From 2-01-FULL-44-17 sp036517175 (GTDB lineage Bacteria > Patescibacteriota > Minisyncoccia > 2-02-FULL-40-12 > IGHO2-01-FULL-4-A): a stretch of DNA of 42,048 bases. Numbering within the stretch: position 1 is the stretch's first letter; every line of letters begins with the position of its first letter. Of the stretch, positions 16,004 through 24,063 are shown one piece after another. Below the pieces are notes generated by a model. It saw nothing but the letters and a program-made list of their open reading frames with translations, ran no database searches and was not told the origin of the DNA. Location: contig DATDXQ010000019.1 in the NCBI GenBank assembly GCA_036517175.1, positions 1 through 42,048 of the forward strand. Direction: 5' to 3'. The translations under genes were made by a program, and so were the position numbers.

Positions 16004-16792
16004 CTAAACCTCGAGTACTTCAGCCTCAACAGAGGCTGTTTTTATTTTTACGAAACCAACTTTACGCATTATCCAAAACACCAACATGGCCACAAGCATT
16101 CCGAGCCAAACAAATATAAAACTCAGTCCTTGCAAAATTATAAACAAACCAAAAGCTAGAACCGGGGGCATAAACACAAAATAAGGCCCCAGTAACTCAT
16201 TGAACTTATTCATAACTTCATTTACAAGTTGACTCTCAACACCAAGACGCTCACTAGGTGGCAGGGCACTCAATTCCTGACCCACAAAGCCGCTAATAAC
16301 CTGATTGAGCACCTGATTGACAGTCGGCGGAAGTTCTCCTTGTTTGGCCACACCCTGCAAAGCAGGACTCAGGAAAAATGCAAATGAAATCATTATGAAT
16401 ATAGGCATTATAACTACGGGCAAACCGTGACGCATTATCTCCCCCACATCAATCTTTATCCTGCCCTTTTCTTGTATGTGTATCTGTTTAACCGCTTGCA
16501 GGTGTAGAAGGACCAAGGCCAACAAAGCCAAGAGGAAAAAATGGTTATAGCCATAAATGAGGACGGGTGGCAAACCAACTAAAATAGAGACAACAATCCT
16601 GAGCAATTTGTTGTTTATCAACAAAAGCGCCAGACCGACAAACGCACTTAAAACACATAGCATTACAAGCGGTCTGATCCAGACACCGGCATTTGCAAAC
16701 TTAACGGGACTTGCCAGCCAGGGCTGAACCCAAAACCAAAAAAGACATGCCGCCAAACCCACAAAAATTAACAGTATTGACTTTTTATACAT
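16004..16792 (-). CDS. Integral membrane protein of unknown function, 262 aa
   Basis: About seven hydrophobic helices: three or four N-terminal (about 5-23, 40-60, 64-82, 84-98), one at about 125-145, and two C-terminal (about 198-235). A long loop between them (residues ~148-195) contains VNQVLNQVISGFVGQELSALPPS-type amphipathic sequence and could lie outside the membrane. No catalytic motif seen. Convergent with orphan 15551 and divergent from orphan 16836, whose promoter overlaps its first codons. Confidence 0.6.
   Translation of the reverse strand: MYKKSILLIFVGLAACLFWFWVQPWLASPVKFANAGVWIRPLVMLCVLSAFVGLALLLINNKLLRIVVSILVGLPPVLIYGYNHFFLLALLALVLLHLQAVKQIHIQEKGRIKIDVGEIMRHGLPVVIMPIFIMISFAFFLSPALQGVAKQGELPPTVNQVLNQVISGFVGQELSALPPSERLGVESQLVNEVMNKFNELLGPYFVFMPPVLAFGLFIILQGLSFIFVWLGMLVAMLVFWIMRKVGFVKIKTASVEAEVLEV
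16021..16045 (+). terminator. Terminator of orphan gene 15551
   Basis: CAGCCTC-AACA-GAGGCTG (16021-16038) followed by TTTTTATTTTT. The hairpin also encodes the C-terminus of the convergent membrane protein. Confidence 0.8.
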
Positions 16793-16805
16793 GATTTGCT
16801 ATTAT
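16777..16805 (+). promoter_or_regulatory. Promoter of orphan gene 16836
   Basis: TTGACT (16777-16782), 17 nt, TATTAT (16800-16805), then AAAAAGGA before the ATG. Overlaps the start of the divergent membrane gene. Confidence 0.7.
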
Positions 16806-16835
16806 AATAATGGTTTTTTAGCAAAAAGGAATCCC

Positions 16836-17312
16836 ATGGCACGATCAGATTATAGCATACCGCCTATTGCGGAACTAGCAGAGCTGGGTGATTTTTTAAA
16901 CAGAATCAATACGGATGCCGATAAATTAACTGGTTGGCTAATAGAAAAATCTTTTGTAAAACCCCGACTTAAACTAATAGAGGTTACTGATATTACGGCG
17001 ACAAGTTCAGTCGAATATCTTTTTGACATGGACCTCTTGGGGTCAGCTCTGGCACTGAACAATGGCAGGGTCTTCGACGACGTAGAAATACTAGAGGGGC
17101 TTACACAGGTGACAGACCTCATGGTTCAGGAATTTGAATCAAGTGGATTATCACTTGTAAAACAGGTTATCAAGGGCCAAAAAGGTAGAAATTTTTACAT
17201 GAGAATTGTCATTGAAGATATATTCCCGCCACAGGAGAGACCACTTGAAACCATAGATGCGCAACTACCTTGCGCGAACTGTGGCCTTGTCCACCCGAAT
17301 TTTTCTTGGTAA
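16836..17312 (+). CDS. Orphan protein, ~158 aa, with C-terminal Cys pair
   Basis: No family recognised. The ATG at 16836 follows AAAAAGGAATCCC, a strong ribosome-binding site; an earlier ATG at 16791 overlaps the divergent gene and is rejected. The protein is acidic with helical and strand segments, and ends with a CANC motif just before the C-terminus, which could bind a metal only if paired with other ligands or in a dimer. Own promoter and terminator. Confidence 0.6.
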   Translation: MARSDYSIPPIAELAELGDFLNRINTDADKLTGWLIEKSFVKPRLKLIEVTDITATSSVEYLFDMDLLGSALALNNGRVFDDVEILEGLTQVTDLMVQEFESSGLSLVKQVIKGQKGRNFYMRIVIEDIFPPQERPLETIDAQLPCANCGLVHPNFSW

Positions 17313-17320
17313 TAACATAC

Positions 17321-17346
17321 AACCGCTTAAACCGCGGTTTTTATTT
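17321..17346 (+). terminator. Terminator of orphan gene 16836
   Basis: AACCGC-TTAAACC-GCGGTT followed by TTTATTTT. Confidence 0.75.
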
Positions 17347-17350
17347 TAAC

Positions 17351-17379
17351 TTGACTCTGCGTGTTATTAATTATATAAT
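17351..17379 (+). promoter_or_regulatory. Promoter of orphan gene 17415
   Basis: TTGACT (17351-17356), exactly 17 nt, TATAAT (17374-17379). Best sigma-70-like match among the cassettes; starts 5 nt after the previous terminator. Confidence 0.85.
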
Positions 17380-17414
17380 TTTACAAAGTAAGTTTTTTTA
17401 AAAGGAGCTCGAAG

Positions 17415-17726
17415 GTGGCAAAAATAGTTAAGGTCCAGGAAAGAGAACTTGATAAAGAAGAACTTGATCGTTTAGTCTTAGGGGCTGTGCAGGGTACACA
17501 ATTATGCAACATAGATCATGTTTTTGACCTGTATGTCATAGTCTCAAAGTTAGGCACCGGAGTGCATTGTTCTGTTGATGAAATACGCGACTCGCTCAAA
17601 AGGATTATCACTAACACCAGGAACTTTGTTTACGTTATAGATGCCGAATCATTCAACAGAAATGGTGGCCCTGTTTTCTCATTTAGATCTGATCTTTTAA
17701 TTGATGCCACGACTCCAGAACTCTAA
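17415..17726 (+). CDS. Orphan protein, 103 aa
   Basis: No family recognised. GTG start preceded by AAAAGGAG (9 nt upstream), with a consensus promoter. The protein is small and alpha-helical, with LDKEELDRLVLGAV near the start and a DEIRDSLKRII helix in the middle, then short strands; a wHTH-like fold is conceivable but I cannot support it. Terminator directly after the stop. Confidence 0.6.
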   Translation: MAKIVKVQERELDKEELDRLVLGAVQGTQLCNIDHVFDLYVIVSKLGTGVHCSVDEIRDSLKRIITNTRNFVYVIDAESFNRNGGPVFSFRSDLLIDATTPEL

Positions 17727-17742
17727 GCATAGCTCTACACCC

Positions 17743-17767
17743 AACCGGAATCATCCGGTTTTTTAAT
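17743..17767 (+). terminator. Terminator of orphan gene 17415
   Basis: AACCGGA (17743-17749) pairs with TCCGGTT (17754-17760), followed by TTTTTTAATTTTTTT. Confidence 0.85.
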
Positions 17768-17794
17768 TTTTTTAAAGATAGTAAGGCGGGTCTC

Positions 17795-17865
17795 CCGACA
17801 CAGGTATGTGTATTTTGCGAGAGGAGCGCATCGTCGCGACCAGCAAAATACACATACGGAGTCGG
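17795..17865. repeat. Family 3 hairpin element, copy 1
   Basis: Stem GTATGTGTATTTTGC (17804-17818) / GCAAAATACACATAC (17843-17857) around a 24-nt loop containing GAGGAGCGCATCGTCGCGAC, closed outside by CCGAC/GTCGG. Two further copies (near 27.45 and 31.08 kb) have G-C where this copy has A-T in the stem, and CGGC/GCCG in the outer closure. Confidence 0.75.
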
Positions 17866-17880
17866 TCAGCAAATCTAATG

Positions 17881-17909
17881 TTGACAATAAATTCAATGGC
17901 GACAATACT
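17881..17909 (+). promoter_or_regulatory. Promoter of the CCGACTCAGG repeat RNA
   Basis: TTGACA (17881-17886), 17 nt, AATACT (17904-17909). Points into the repeat hairpin, with a predicted start near 17916. Confidence 0.5.
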
Positions 17910-17915
17910 AGGATT

Positions 17916-18008
17916 AGCGTAGCCAACGAGCATACCCGACTCAGGGACCCGACTCAGGGCGCGCCGACTCAGGCAATCCGACTCAGGAGTTGGCTACGCT
18001 ACTTTTCT
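17916..18008 (+). ncRNA. Candidate small RNA: hairpin enclosing four CCGACTCAGG repeats
   Basis: A perfect 12-bp stem AGCGTAGCCAAC (17916-17927) / GTTGGCTACGCT (17989-18000) encloses four exact copies of CCGACTCAGG, at 17936, 17949, 17964 and 17978, with spacers of 3, 5 and 4 nt. ACTTTTCTT follows on the plus strand, while the minus strand has no T run, so plus transcription fits better. The end of the stem overlaps the dnaK stop codon on the other strand. It could instead serve as the 3' end structure of dnaK mRNA. Confidence 0.5.
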
Positions 18009-19906
18009 TCGGGTTTCGACTCTTCCTTATTTTCCTCGCCCTCTTTTCTAGATTCCTCTGGTTTTGCTGTTTGTTGAGATTGCTGTTGCTTATATAAAGC
18101 CTCACCTATCTTCTGCGCAGCCAGCGACAATTCCTCGCTGGCTTTTTTAATTTCTTCTACACTACCAGCATCTTTTACTTTTTTAAGAGCTTCTAATTTT
18201 TCTTCAATTGGCTTCTTCTCATCAGAAGAAACCTTGTCTCCAGCATCCTTTAATGCCTTCTCCGTTGAGTAAATCAACGCTTCCGCTGCATTCCTGGCTT
18301 CAACCGCTTCTTTCTTCTTTGCATCTTCAGCGGCAAATCTCTCCGAGTCAGCGGTCATTCTCTTCTTCTCCTCATCAGTCAAACCGGACGAACCCTCTAT
18401 TCTTATTGATTGTTCTTTGTTTGTCGCCTTGTCCTTTGCTTTTACGTTAAGAAGACCGTTGGCATCAATATCAAAAGTGACCTCGACTTGAGGTACCCCA
18501 CGCGGTGCGGGTGGTATACCGTCCAAAATAAATTTTCCCAGCGTCTTGTTGTCAGTAGACATGGCGCGCTCACCCTGTAAGACATGTATCTCTACCGAAG
18601 GCTGGTTGTCAGCCGCGGTAGAAAATGTCTGCGTCTTGGCAGTTGGCACGGTCGTATTCTTCTCTATCATCTTAGTCATAACACCACCGAGAGTCTCAAT
18701 GCCAAGAGATAGCGGTGTCACATCAAGCAGAAGCACGTCTCTAATCTCTCCCTGCATAATGCCACCCTGGATCGCAGCGCCAATCGCCACAACCTCGTCA
18801 GGGTTTATGTCTTTATGGGGCTCTTTGCCAAATAAAGCTTTAACCGCATCAACAATTGCCGGCATTCTCGTCTGCCCACCCACTAAAACAACCTCGTTTA
18901 TATCTGAAATTTTAAATCCTGCTTCTTCGACCGTCTTCCTTGTCAGTTCTATTGATTTGTCTATATACTCACGAACTAAATCCTCAAGCCTTGCCCTGGT
19001 AAAAGTCATACTAAAGTGTTTCGGGCCCGATGAGTCAGCCGTCAAAAATGGGATGTTTATCTCTGTTTGCATAGTACTTGATAACTCGTGTTTGGCTTTT
19101 TCTGCTGAATCCTTGAGTCGTTGCACAGCAAGTTGATCCTTGCTGATATCAACTCCTTGTTCCTTTTTAAACTCATCCAGCAAGTACTGAATAATTTTCT
19201 GGTCTATGTCATCCCCTCCCAAATGAGTATCGCCTCCAGTCCCACGAACCTCAATGGTGTCCTCTGATACCTCGAGCACAGAAATATCGAAGGTTCCGCC
19301 ACCAAAATCATAAACGACAATTTTCTCATCCTTTTTCTTGTTGAAACCATAAGCCAGGGCCGCTGCAGTTGGCTCGTTTATTACACGTTTAACGTTAAGT
19401 CCAGCTATCTCTCCCGCATCCTTGGTGGCCTTACGCTGAGAATCATCAAAATAAGCTGGTACTGTAATTATTGCATCAGTTATTTTTTCACCCAGCTTAT
19501 CTTCAGCGTCGGTCTTTAATTTCTGTAAAACCATCGCAGAAATTTCAGCCGGCTTCTTCCAACTTAAACCTGAGCTGGCCGAAGGGTCATTCAATTTAAT
19601 TTCAACATCTCCATTTGAGCCTTCTTTTATCTCATAGGGTAGCAATTTTTTGTCACTTTGAACTTCTGCATCCGAAAAACGGCGGCCAATAAGACGCTTT
19701 GCGGAAAAAATAGTATTAGAGGGGTTGGTTACAGCCTGCCTTTTTGCAGTAACCCCCACGTAACGCTCGCCGTTTTTACCAATAGCAACGACTGAGGGAG
19801 TAGTTCTCATACCCTCTTTGTTTTCCAATACTCTCGGCTGACCGATCTCAATAACTGCCATCGCCGAGTTAGTTGTTCCCAAATCAATTCCCAATACTTT
19901 AGCCAT
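17999..19906 (-). CDS. dnaK: Chaperone protein DnaK (Hsp70)
   Basis: ATP-driven chaperone working with DnaJ and GrpE. The 635-residue protein has the nucleotide-binding domain from GIDLGTTNSAMAVI, the phosphate loops VYDFGGGTFDISVLEV and VLVGGQTRMP, the linker DVLLLDVTPLSLGIETLGG, and the substrate domain. The acidic tail is Lys/Glu-rich with a Gln stretch. It is separated from grpE by 177 bases holding a family-2 palindromic element, so it may be processed or separately controlled within the hrcA-grpE-dnaK unit. Only one CIRCE, before hrcA, is seen. Confidence 0.97.
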   Translation of the reverse strand: MAKVLGIDLGTTNSAMAVIEIGQPRVLENKEGMRTTPSVVAIGKNGERYVGVTAKRQAVTNPSNTIFSAKRLIGRRFSDAEVQSDKKLLPYEIKEGSNGDVEIKLNDPSASSGLSWKKPAEISAMVLQKLKTDAEDKLGEKITDAIITVPAYFDDSQRKATKDAGEIAGLNVKRVINEPTAAALAYGFNKKKDEKIVVYDFGGGTFDISVLEVSEDTIEVRGTGGDTHLGGDDIDQKIIQYLLDEFKKEQGVDISKDQLAVQRLKDSAEKAKHELSSTMQTEINIPFLTADSSGPKHFSMTFTRARLEDLVREYIDKSIELTRKTVEEAGFKISDINEVVLVGGQTRMPAIVDAVKALFGKEPHKDINPDEVVAIGAAIQGGIMQGEIRDVLLLDVTPLSLGIETLGGVMTKMIEKNTTVPTAKTQTFSTAADNQPSVEIHVLQGERAMSTDNKTLGKFILDGIPPAPRGVPQVEVTFDIDANGLLNVKAKDKATNKEQSIRIEGSSGLTDEEKKRMTADSERFAAEDAKKKEAVEARNAAEALIYSTEKALKDAGDKVSSDEKKPIEEKLEALKKVKDAGSVEEIKKASEELSLAAQKIGEALYKQQQSQQTAKPEESRKEGEENKEESKPEEK

Positions 19907-19915
19907 ATTATTTTT

Positions 19916-20082
19916 TTAAGGGTGGAATCTAAGGATATTTCGGGTATTCCGACGAGCGAATTGCCTGGTTGATTTTTGATAAAATATCTATCATCAAAAA
20001 TCAAATCCGTGAGACGAAATAGCGAAGCTGCCGCTGGGGCAGCGAAGCGTACCTGAAATATCCTTTGGTTACACCCGCTTAA
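19916..20082. repeat. Structured palindromic element, family 2, copy B
   Basis: Between grpE and dnaK. Outer arms AAGGATATTTC (19931-19941) and GAAATATCCTT (20055-20065), extending imperfectly to 19916 and 20082. Middle stem with facing GA pairs, inner hairpin TTGATTTTTGAT/ATCAAAAATCAA, 3' hairpin GCTGCC-GCTGG-GGCAGC. No GC palindrome is inserted, so this copy shows the plain core. Confidence 0.75.
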
Positions 20083-20083
20083 T

Positions 20084-20533
20084 TTATTTTACTATCCTAA
20101 CCCTCCCCGGCCTTATAACTCTGCCATTCATTATATAGCCAGGCCGTACTTCTTCTAGGCGCTCGCCACCATCTTCAGACTCCACGGCTTCGTGCATAAG
20201 CGGATCGAACTTGTCCTCAGCTTTTATCTTTTCGACTCCATGTTTTTTAAGCCAATCTTCGGCCTTCTTAATAATCTGGATGACCCCCTCAGCACCATCC
20301 CCAGATGATGCACTGTATAGACTGTCCATTACATCTAAGAATTCAACTATAATTGCCTGGTTAGCAAACCCAACAAACTCCTCCATTCTTTTAGCCTCTT
20401 CTTTTTTATAATTTACAAAATCCGCCCTCTCACGTTTCCAATTATTAAGATATTCTTCAACCTGCTTCTTACACATATCAAGCTCGGTCGTCGCATCATC
20501 AATATTTAATTTTGTTTTATTTTGTTCGTCCAT
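20084..20533 (-). CDS. grpE: GrpE nucleotide exchange factor
   Basis: Releases ADP from DnaK. The 149-residue protein has the N-terminal long helix (to about residue 70) and the beta domain ending in HEAVESEDGGERLEEVRPGY and RPGRVRIVK, the usual GrpE signature layout. Starts 2 nt after the hrcA stop, so the two are tightly linked. Shorter than E. coli GrpE, with a reduced N-terminal tail. Confidence 0.93.
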   Translation of the reverse strand: MDEQNKTKLNIDDATTELDMCKKQVEEYLNNWKRERADFVNYKKEEAKRMEEFVGFANQAIIVEFLDVMDSLYSASSGDGAEGVIQIIKKAEDWLKKHGVEKIKAEDKFDPLMHEAVESEDGGERLEEVRPGYIMNGRVIRPGRVRIVK

Positions 20534-20535
20534 TT

Positions 20536-21276
20536 TTATGCTCTTTTGCTTAATTTATTCAGTTCTTCGGTCGCATATTTTATAAGGCCCAGATTTCTAG
20601 AATAATCCATTCTTGTAGGCCCAACCAGCGTAAGCGATCCGGTTAACTGATTGGGTAAGTTATACCTGGCAAACATAACTGTTTCATCTCGTATGTCCTT
20701 TAACTGATTCTCACGACCTATAAAAACCCTTATTTCACTTGGTAACCCAAAAAAATCTTTTATAATATTATCGAACATTGAATCAAATTCATCAAAAAAA
20801 CTTGCCAACCTGAAAGCCCTGTCAAATTCTCTAAATTCCGGCATTTCAAAGAGGTTAGATAGGCCTATTTTGTAAAAATCTTCTTCTTCCGCAATTCCTG
20901 TTATTACAAGGTTGTCTGAAAGTTCGCACAGGGTCTGAGCTATTAACCTGTTTATGTTTCTGGGGTCACTACCAGCGCTCCTTATCGAGTGACTTATTTT
21001 CTCCTGTTCCTTGCGACTGAGATTAGAGTCCGTCTCGACAACGCACTTATCAACAAAAAACCTATACGCATAGTCCGTCGGCACACGCCCACCCGAAGTA
21101 TGTAGCTGCGAAAGATAACCTAGCCCCTCCAACTCGCTCATCTCTGCCCTGATGGTAGCCGAACTTAATCCAAAAAATCCAGATTTCTCAAGGAGTTTAG
21201 AACTTATGGGTTCAGCTGTTTTAATAAAATTTTCTATTATTGAGGCAAGCAATAATGCCTGTCTTTGGGTTATCAT
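20536..21276 (-). CDS. hrcA: Heat-inducible transcription repressor HrcA, short form
   Basis: Represses heat-shock genes by binding CIRCE. The N-terminal winged helix (QALLLASIIENFIKTAEPISSK, then SSATIRAEMSELEGLGYL) and the HTSGGRVPTDYAYRFFVD signature are intact. At 246 residues it is about 100 shorter than usual HrcA; the deficit lies in the middle GAF-like/dimer region. It is first in the hrcA-grpE-dnaK order, 18 nt downstream of a CIRCE element, consistent with autoregulation. Confidence 0.92.
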   Translation of the reverse strand: MITQRQALLLASIIENFIKTAEPISSKLLEKSGFFGLSSATIRAEMSELEGLGYLSQLHTSGGRVPTDYAYRFFVDKCVVETDSNLSRKEQEKISHSIRSAGSDPRNINRLIAQTLCELSDNLVITGIAEEEDFYKIGLSNLFEMPEFREFDRAFRLASFFDEFDSMFDNIIKDFFGLPSEIRVFIGRENQLKDIRDETVMFARYNLPNQLTGSLTLVGPTRMDYSRNLGLIKYATEELNKLSKRA

Positions 21277-21293
21277 ATTGCAAGCTTAATCGA

Positions 21294-21320
21294 TTGGCAC
21301 TCTCGCGTCAAGAGTGCCAA
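21294..21320 (-). promoter_or_regulatory. CIRCE operator (HrcA binding site)
   Basis: TTGGCACTC-N9-GAGTGCCAA, a perfect 9-bp inverted repeat differing from the consensus TTAGCACTC by one compensated base pair per arm. Placed between hrcA and the divergent transporter gene, so HrcA could affect both. Confidence 0.93.
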
Positions 21321-21367
21321 TATCTAAAGATTCAGACTTTGGAACAGTCTTCTGTTATAATAAACTC

Positions 21368-22624
21368 GTGGGTAAACTAAAAAAATTCTGGCACAAACTG
21401 GGACCCGGTCTCATCACAGGAGCATCAGATGATGAGCCCTCAGCCATTGCAACTTATTCCATAGCAGGAGCTCGGTTCGGGTACAAGATGCTTTGGGTAG
21501 CTGTCCTTGCATTACCACTGATGATAGCGGTTCAGGAAATGAGTGCAAAGATAGGTAGAGTATCCAACATGGGTTTAGCTGGTAATATTAAACACCACTA
21601 CCCGCGTTGGCTTCTTTTTTTTATCTCCACGCTAATAGTCGTGGTTAATACTATAAACATCGGGGCGGACATGTCCGGAATGTCACAGGCCACAGCCATG
21701 ATTCTACCCTTGCCCGAAAAATTAACTGCAATAGTTATAACCCTATTAATACTGTTCATTACAATTTTCCTATCCTACCAAAAACTGCTTAATATTTTTA
21801 AATGGTTGTCGCTTACACTTTTTGCATATATATTCGCGACTTTCACGATACAGCAGGATTGGCCGCGCATTATTTTCCACGCAATAGTTCCGCAGATTGA
21901 ATTAAGTAAAGATTTTTTTATTGTCCTAACCGCATTCATGGGCACAACAATTTCGCCCTACCTTTTCTTTTGGCAAGCGAATCAGGAAGTAGAAGAAAAA
22001 ATAATTGAACAGTGCAAGCCAGGAAGAATTTGCCACCTTAAACCGTCGACAGAGGAAGACATTAAAACCCTTAAAGAAGATACCCGAATCGGAATGAGTT
22101 TTTCCAACATAATCACCTTCTTTATAATTACCCTGACAGCATCGACATTATTCAAAGCGGGAAATTTTCACATAGAAACCCTCCGAGATGCCGCAGAAGC
22201 CCTGAAGCCACTCGCAGGAGAATACGCCTATTTGCTTTTCACTCTGGGCATAATAAGTTCTGGTTTCCTGGCCATACCCGTGTTAGCAGGCTCAGCCGCA
22301 TATGTCATAGCTGAAGTGTTTGGATGGAAGTCTGGACTAAACCAGAGCTTCGCAAAAGCAAAGGGTTTTTATGGGGTCATAATTCTCTCTACTATAGTAG
22401 GGCTAATGATACCACTACTTGGTTTCCATCCAATTAAAGCACTTTTCTACACCTCTCTTCTCTATGGCATAATATCCCCCATTCTGATATTTATGGTAAT
22501 ACACATGGCCAATAACCCGAAAATAATGAAGGGCAACGTCAACAGTTTTCGACTTAATTTGGCTGGCTACATTTCATTTTTGATCATGACTTTTTTTGCC
22601 ATTTTAGTATTTTTTATACTCTAA
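21368..22624 (+). CDS. NRAMP-family divalent metal transporter, divergent clade
   Basis: About 11 hydrophobic helices in 418 residues. It opens KFWHKLGPGLITGASDDEPSA, an NRAMP-like first helix in which the usual DPGN metal motif is DDEPSA; the sixth-helix MPH region reads GTTISPYLFFWQA. Both metal-binding positions therefore differ from Mn/Fe NRAMP proteins, and the cation may differ (Mg has been reported for related divergent clades). I chose GTG at 21368: TATAAT ends 6 nt before it, fitting a leaderless message; the frame upstream runs into CIRCE. Stop is 4 nt before cysS. Confidence 0.8.
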   Translation: MGKLKKFWHKLGPGLITGASDDEPSAIATYSIAGARFGYKMLWVAVLALPLMIAVQEMSAKIGRVSNMGLAGNIKHHYPRWLLFFISTLIVVVNTINIGADMSGMSQATAMILPLPEKLTAIVITLLILFITIFLSYQKLLNIFKWLSLTLFAYIFATFTIQQDWPRIIFHAIVPQIELSKDFFIVLTAFMGTTISPYLFFWQANQEVEEKIIEQCKPGRICHLKPSTEEDIKTLKEDTRIGMSFSNIITFFIITLTASTLFKAGNFHIETLRDAAEALKPLAGEYAYLLFTLGIISSGFLAIPVLAGSAAYVIAEVFGWKSGLNQSFAKAKGFYGVIILSTIVGLMIPLLGFHPIKALFYTSLLYGIISPILIFMVIHMANNPKIMKGNVNSFRLNLAGYISFLIMTFFAILVFFIL

Positions 22625-22628
22625 ATAA

Positions 22629-24029
22629 ATGCAAATATACAATACCTTAGGAAGAAAAAAAGAAGAGTTATTGCTGTCAGGATCCAAGATCCGCATTTTT
22701 GTCTGTGGACCCACGGTTTATGATCATTCTCATATTGGTCATGCCCGCACCTATATTGTATTTGATTTAATTGCCAAATATCTTCGCCACAAAGGCTATG
22801 AAGTTGACTACCTCCAAAACATAACCGACATCGATGACAAAATAATAGAGAGGGCCAAGCACAAGGAGATCAACCCAAGCGACCTGACACAAGAATACAA
22901 GGAAGCATATTATGAAGACATGAAGGCACTTGGAATAACCAGCGTCACCCGATACACACCCGCTACTTCACACATACCAGAAATTATTTCTCAGGTTAAG
23001 AGATTAATCGAAAAAAGCATAGCCTATTTAATAGAAGATGACGGCTATTATTTTGATTTGACTAAATTCCCTGACTACGGCAAACTATCTGGCCGCACAG
23101 TCGAAGGCGCAGAAGATGCAGTCAGTCGTATAGATGAAAGCAATAAGAAAAAAAACCGCGGTGATTTTGCGTTGTGGAAATTCTCAAAGCCAGAAGAGCC
23201 GGGCTGGGACAGCGAGTTGGGATACGGACGACCTGGTTGGCACATAGAAGATACCGCCATCACCGAGAAATATTTCGGTCCTCAATACGAAATACACGGC
23301 GGAGCTCAAGACCTCGTATTTCCTCACCACGAAGCTGAGATTGCTCAAATGGAATCAATATCCGGACTGAAACCAATGGTTAAATATTGGATGCATAGCG
23401 GATTCCTGACAATAAACGGCAAAAAAATGTCTAAATCACTTAATAATTTTGTAACAATCCGAGATGCTCTAACTGAATATCCACCTCAAGCGTTAAGACT
23501 TATGTTTTTAAGCGCCCACTACAGATCACCTATTGATTATAGACCAGAAAATATTGAAGGTTCAGAAGCAGCGGTTGCCCGCATCGGGGAATTCCTACAA
23601 AAAATAAAAGCATCATTCAACTCGCTCCAAGAAAAAAAAAATGACAAAGCCAGGTTAGCAATACTTTCATTTGAATCTAGTTTCGAAAGAGAAATGGATG
23701 ATGATTTCAACACGCCTTCTGCGATAGCCGCTCTATTCGACTTAATGCGTCTTATTAACCCCACAATAGACTCTCTGGAACTAGATAAATCTTCAGCAGA
23801 TAAAATCATTTCCCTTCTTAATCAATTAGACGATTTGCTCGGTATAATCCCGCCCCAACAAGATGAGATTCCAATAAATATTAGGGTGTTAGTTCAAGAG
23901 CGTGAAAAAGAACGAAAAAACAATAACTTTACTCGCTCAGACGAACTACGAAAAGAAATAAAAAAACTTGGTTATGAAATAGAGGACGCAACATTCGGTC
24001 CTATTGCCAAAAAAGAAAAAATAGTTTAG
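22629..24029 (+). CDS. cysS: Cysteinyl-tRNA synthetase
   Basis: Charges tRNA-Cys. The 466-residue class I enzyme has Cys26 (zinc ligand) in FVCGPTVYDHSHIGHART with the HIGH box at 35-38, GGAQDLVFPHHEAEIAQ with further zinc ligands, and KKMSKSLNN near residue 265. The C-terminal anticodon-binding part is complete, ending in a RSDELRKEIKKLGYEIEDA block. TATACT (22615-22620), inside the end of the transporter gene, lies 8 nt before the ATG, so it may also be expressed as a leaderless message. Confidence 0.96.
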   Translation: MQIYNTLGRKKEELLLSGSKIRIFVCGPTVYDHSHIGHARTYIVFDLIAKYLRHKGYEVDYLQNITDIDDKIIERAKHKEINPSDLTQEYKEAYYEDMKALGITSVTRYTPATSHIPEIISQVKRLIEKSIAYLIEDDGYYFDLTKFPDYGKLSGRTVEGAEDAVSRIDESNKKKNRGDFALWKFSKPEEPGWDSELGYGRPGWHIEDTAITEKYFGPQYEIHGGAQDLVFPHHEAEIAQMESISGLKPMVKYWMHSGFLTINGKKMSKSLNNFVTIRDALTEYPPQALRLMFLSAHYRSPIDYRPENIEGSEAAVARIGEFLQKIKASFNSLQEKKNDKARLAILSFESSFEREMDDDFNTPSAIAALFDLMRLINPTIDSLELDKSSADKIISLLNQLDDLLGIIPPQQDEIPINIRVLVQEREKERKNNNFTRSDELRKEIKKLGYEIEDATFGPIAKKEKIV

Positions 24030-24063
24030 AGTTCAGAAACTCTTTAAAAACATGGGTGCCTAA

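Noticed and set aside
18546..19136. 196-codon open frame opposite dnaK
   Set aside because: Antisense to conserved DnaK coding sequence; no start signals.
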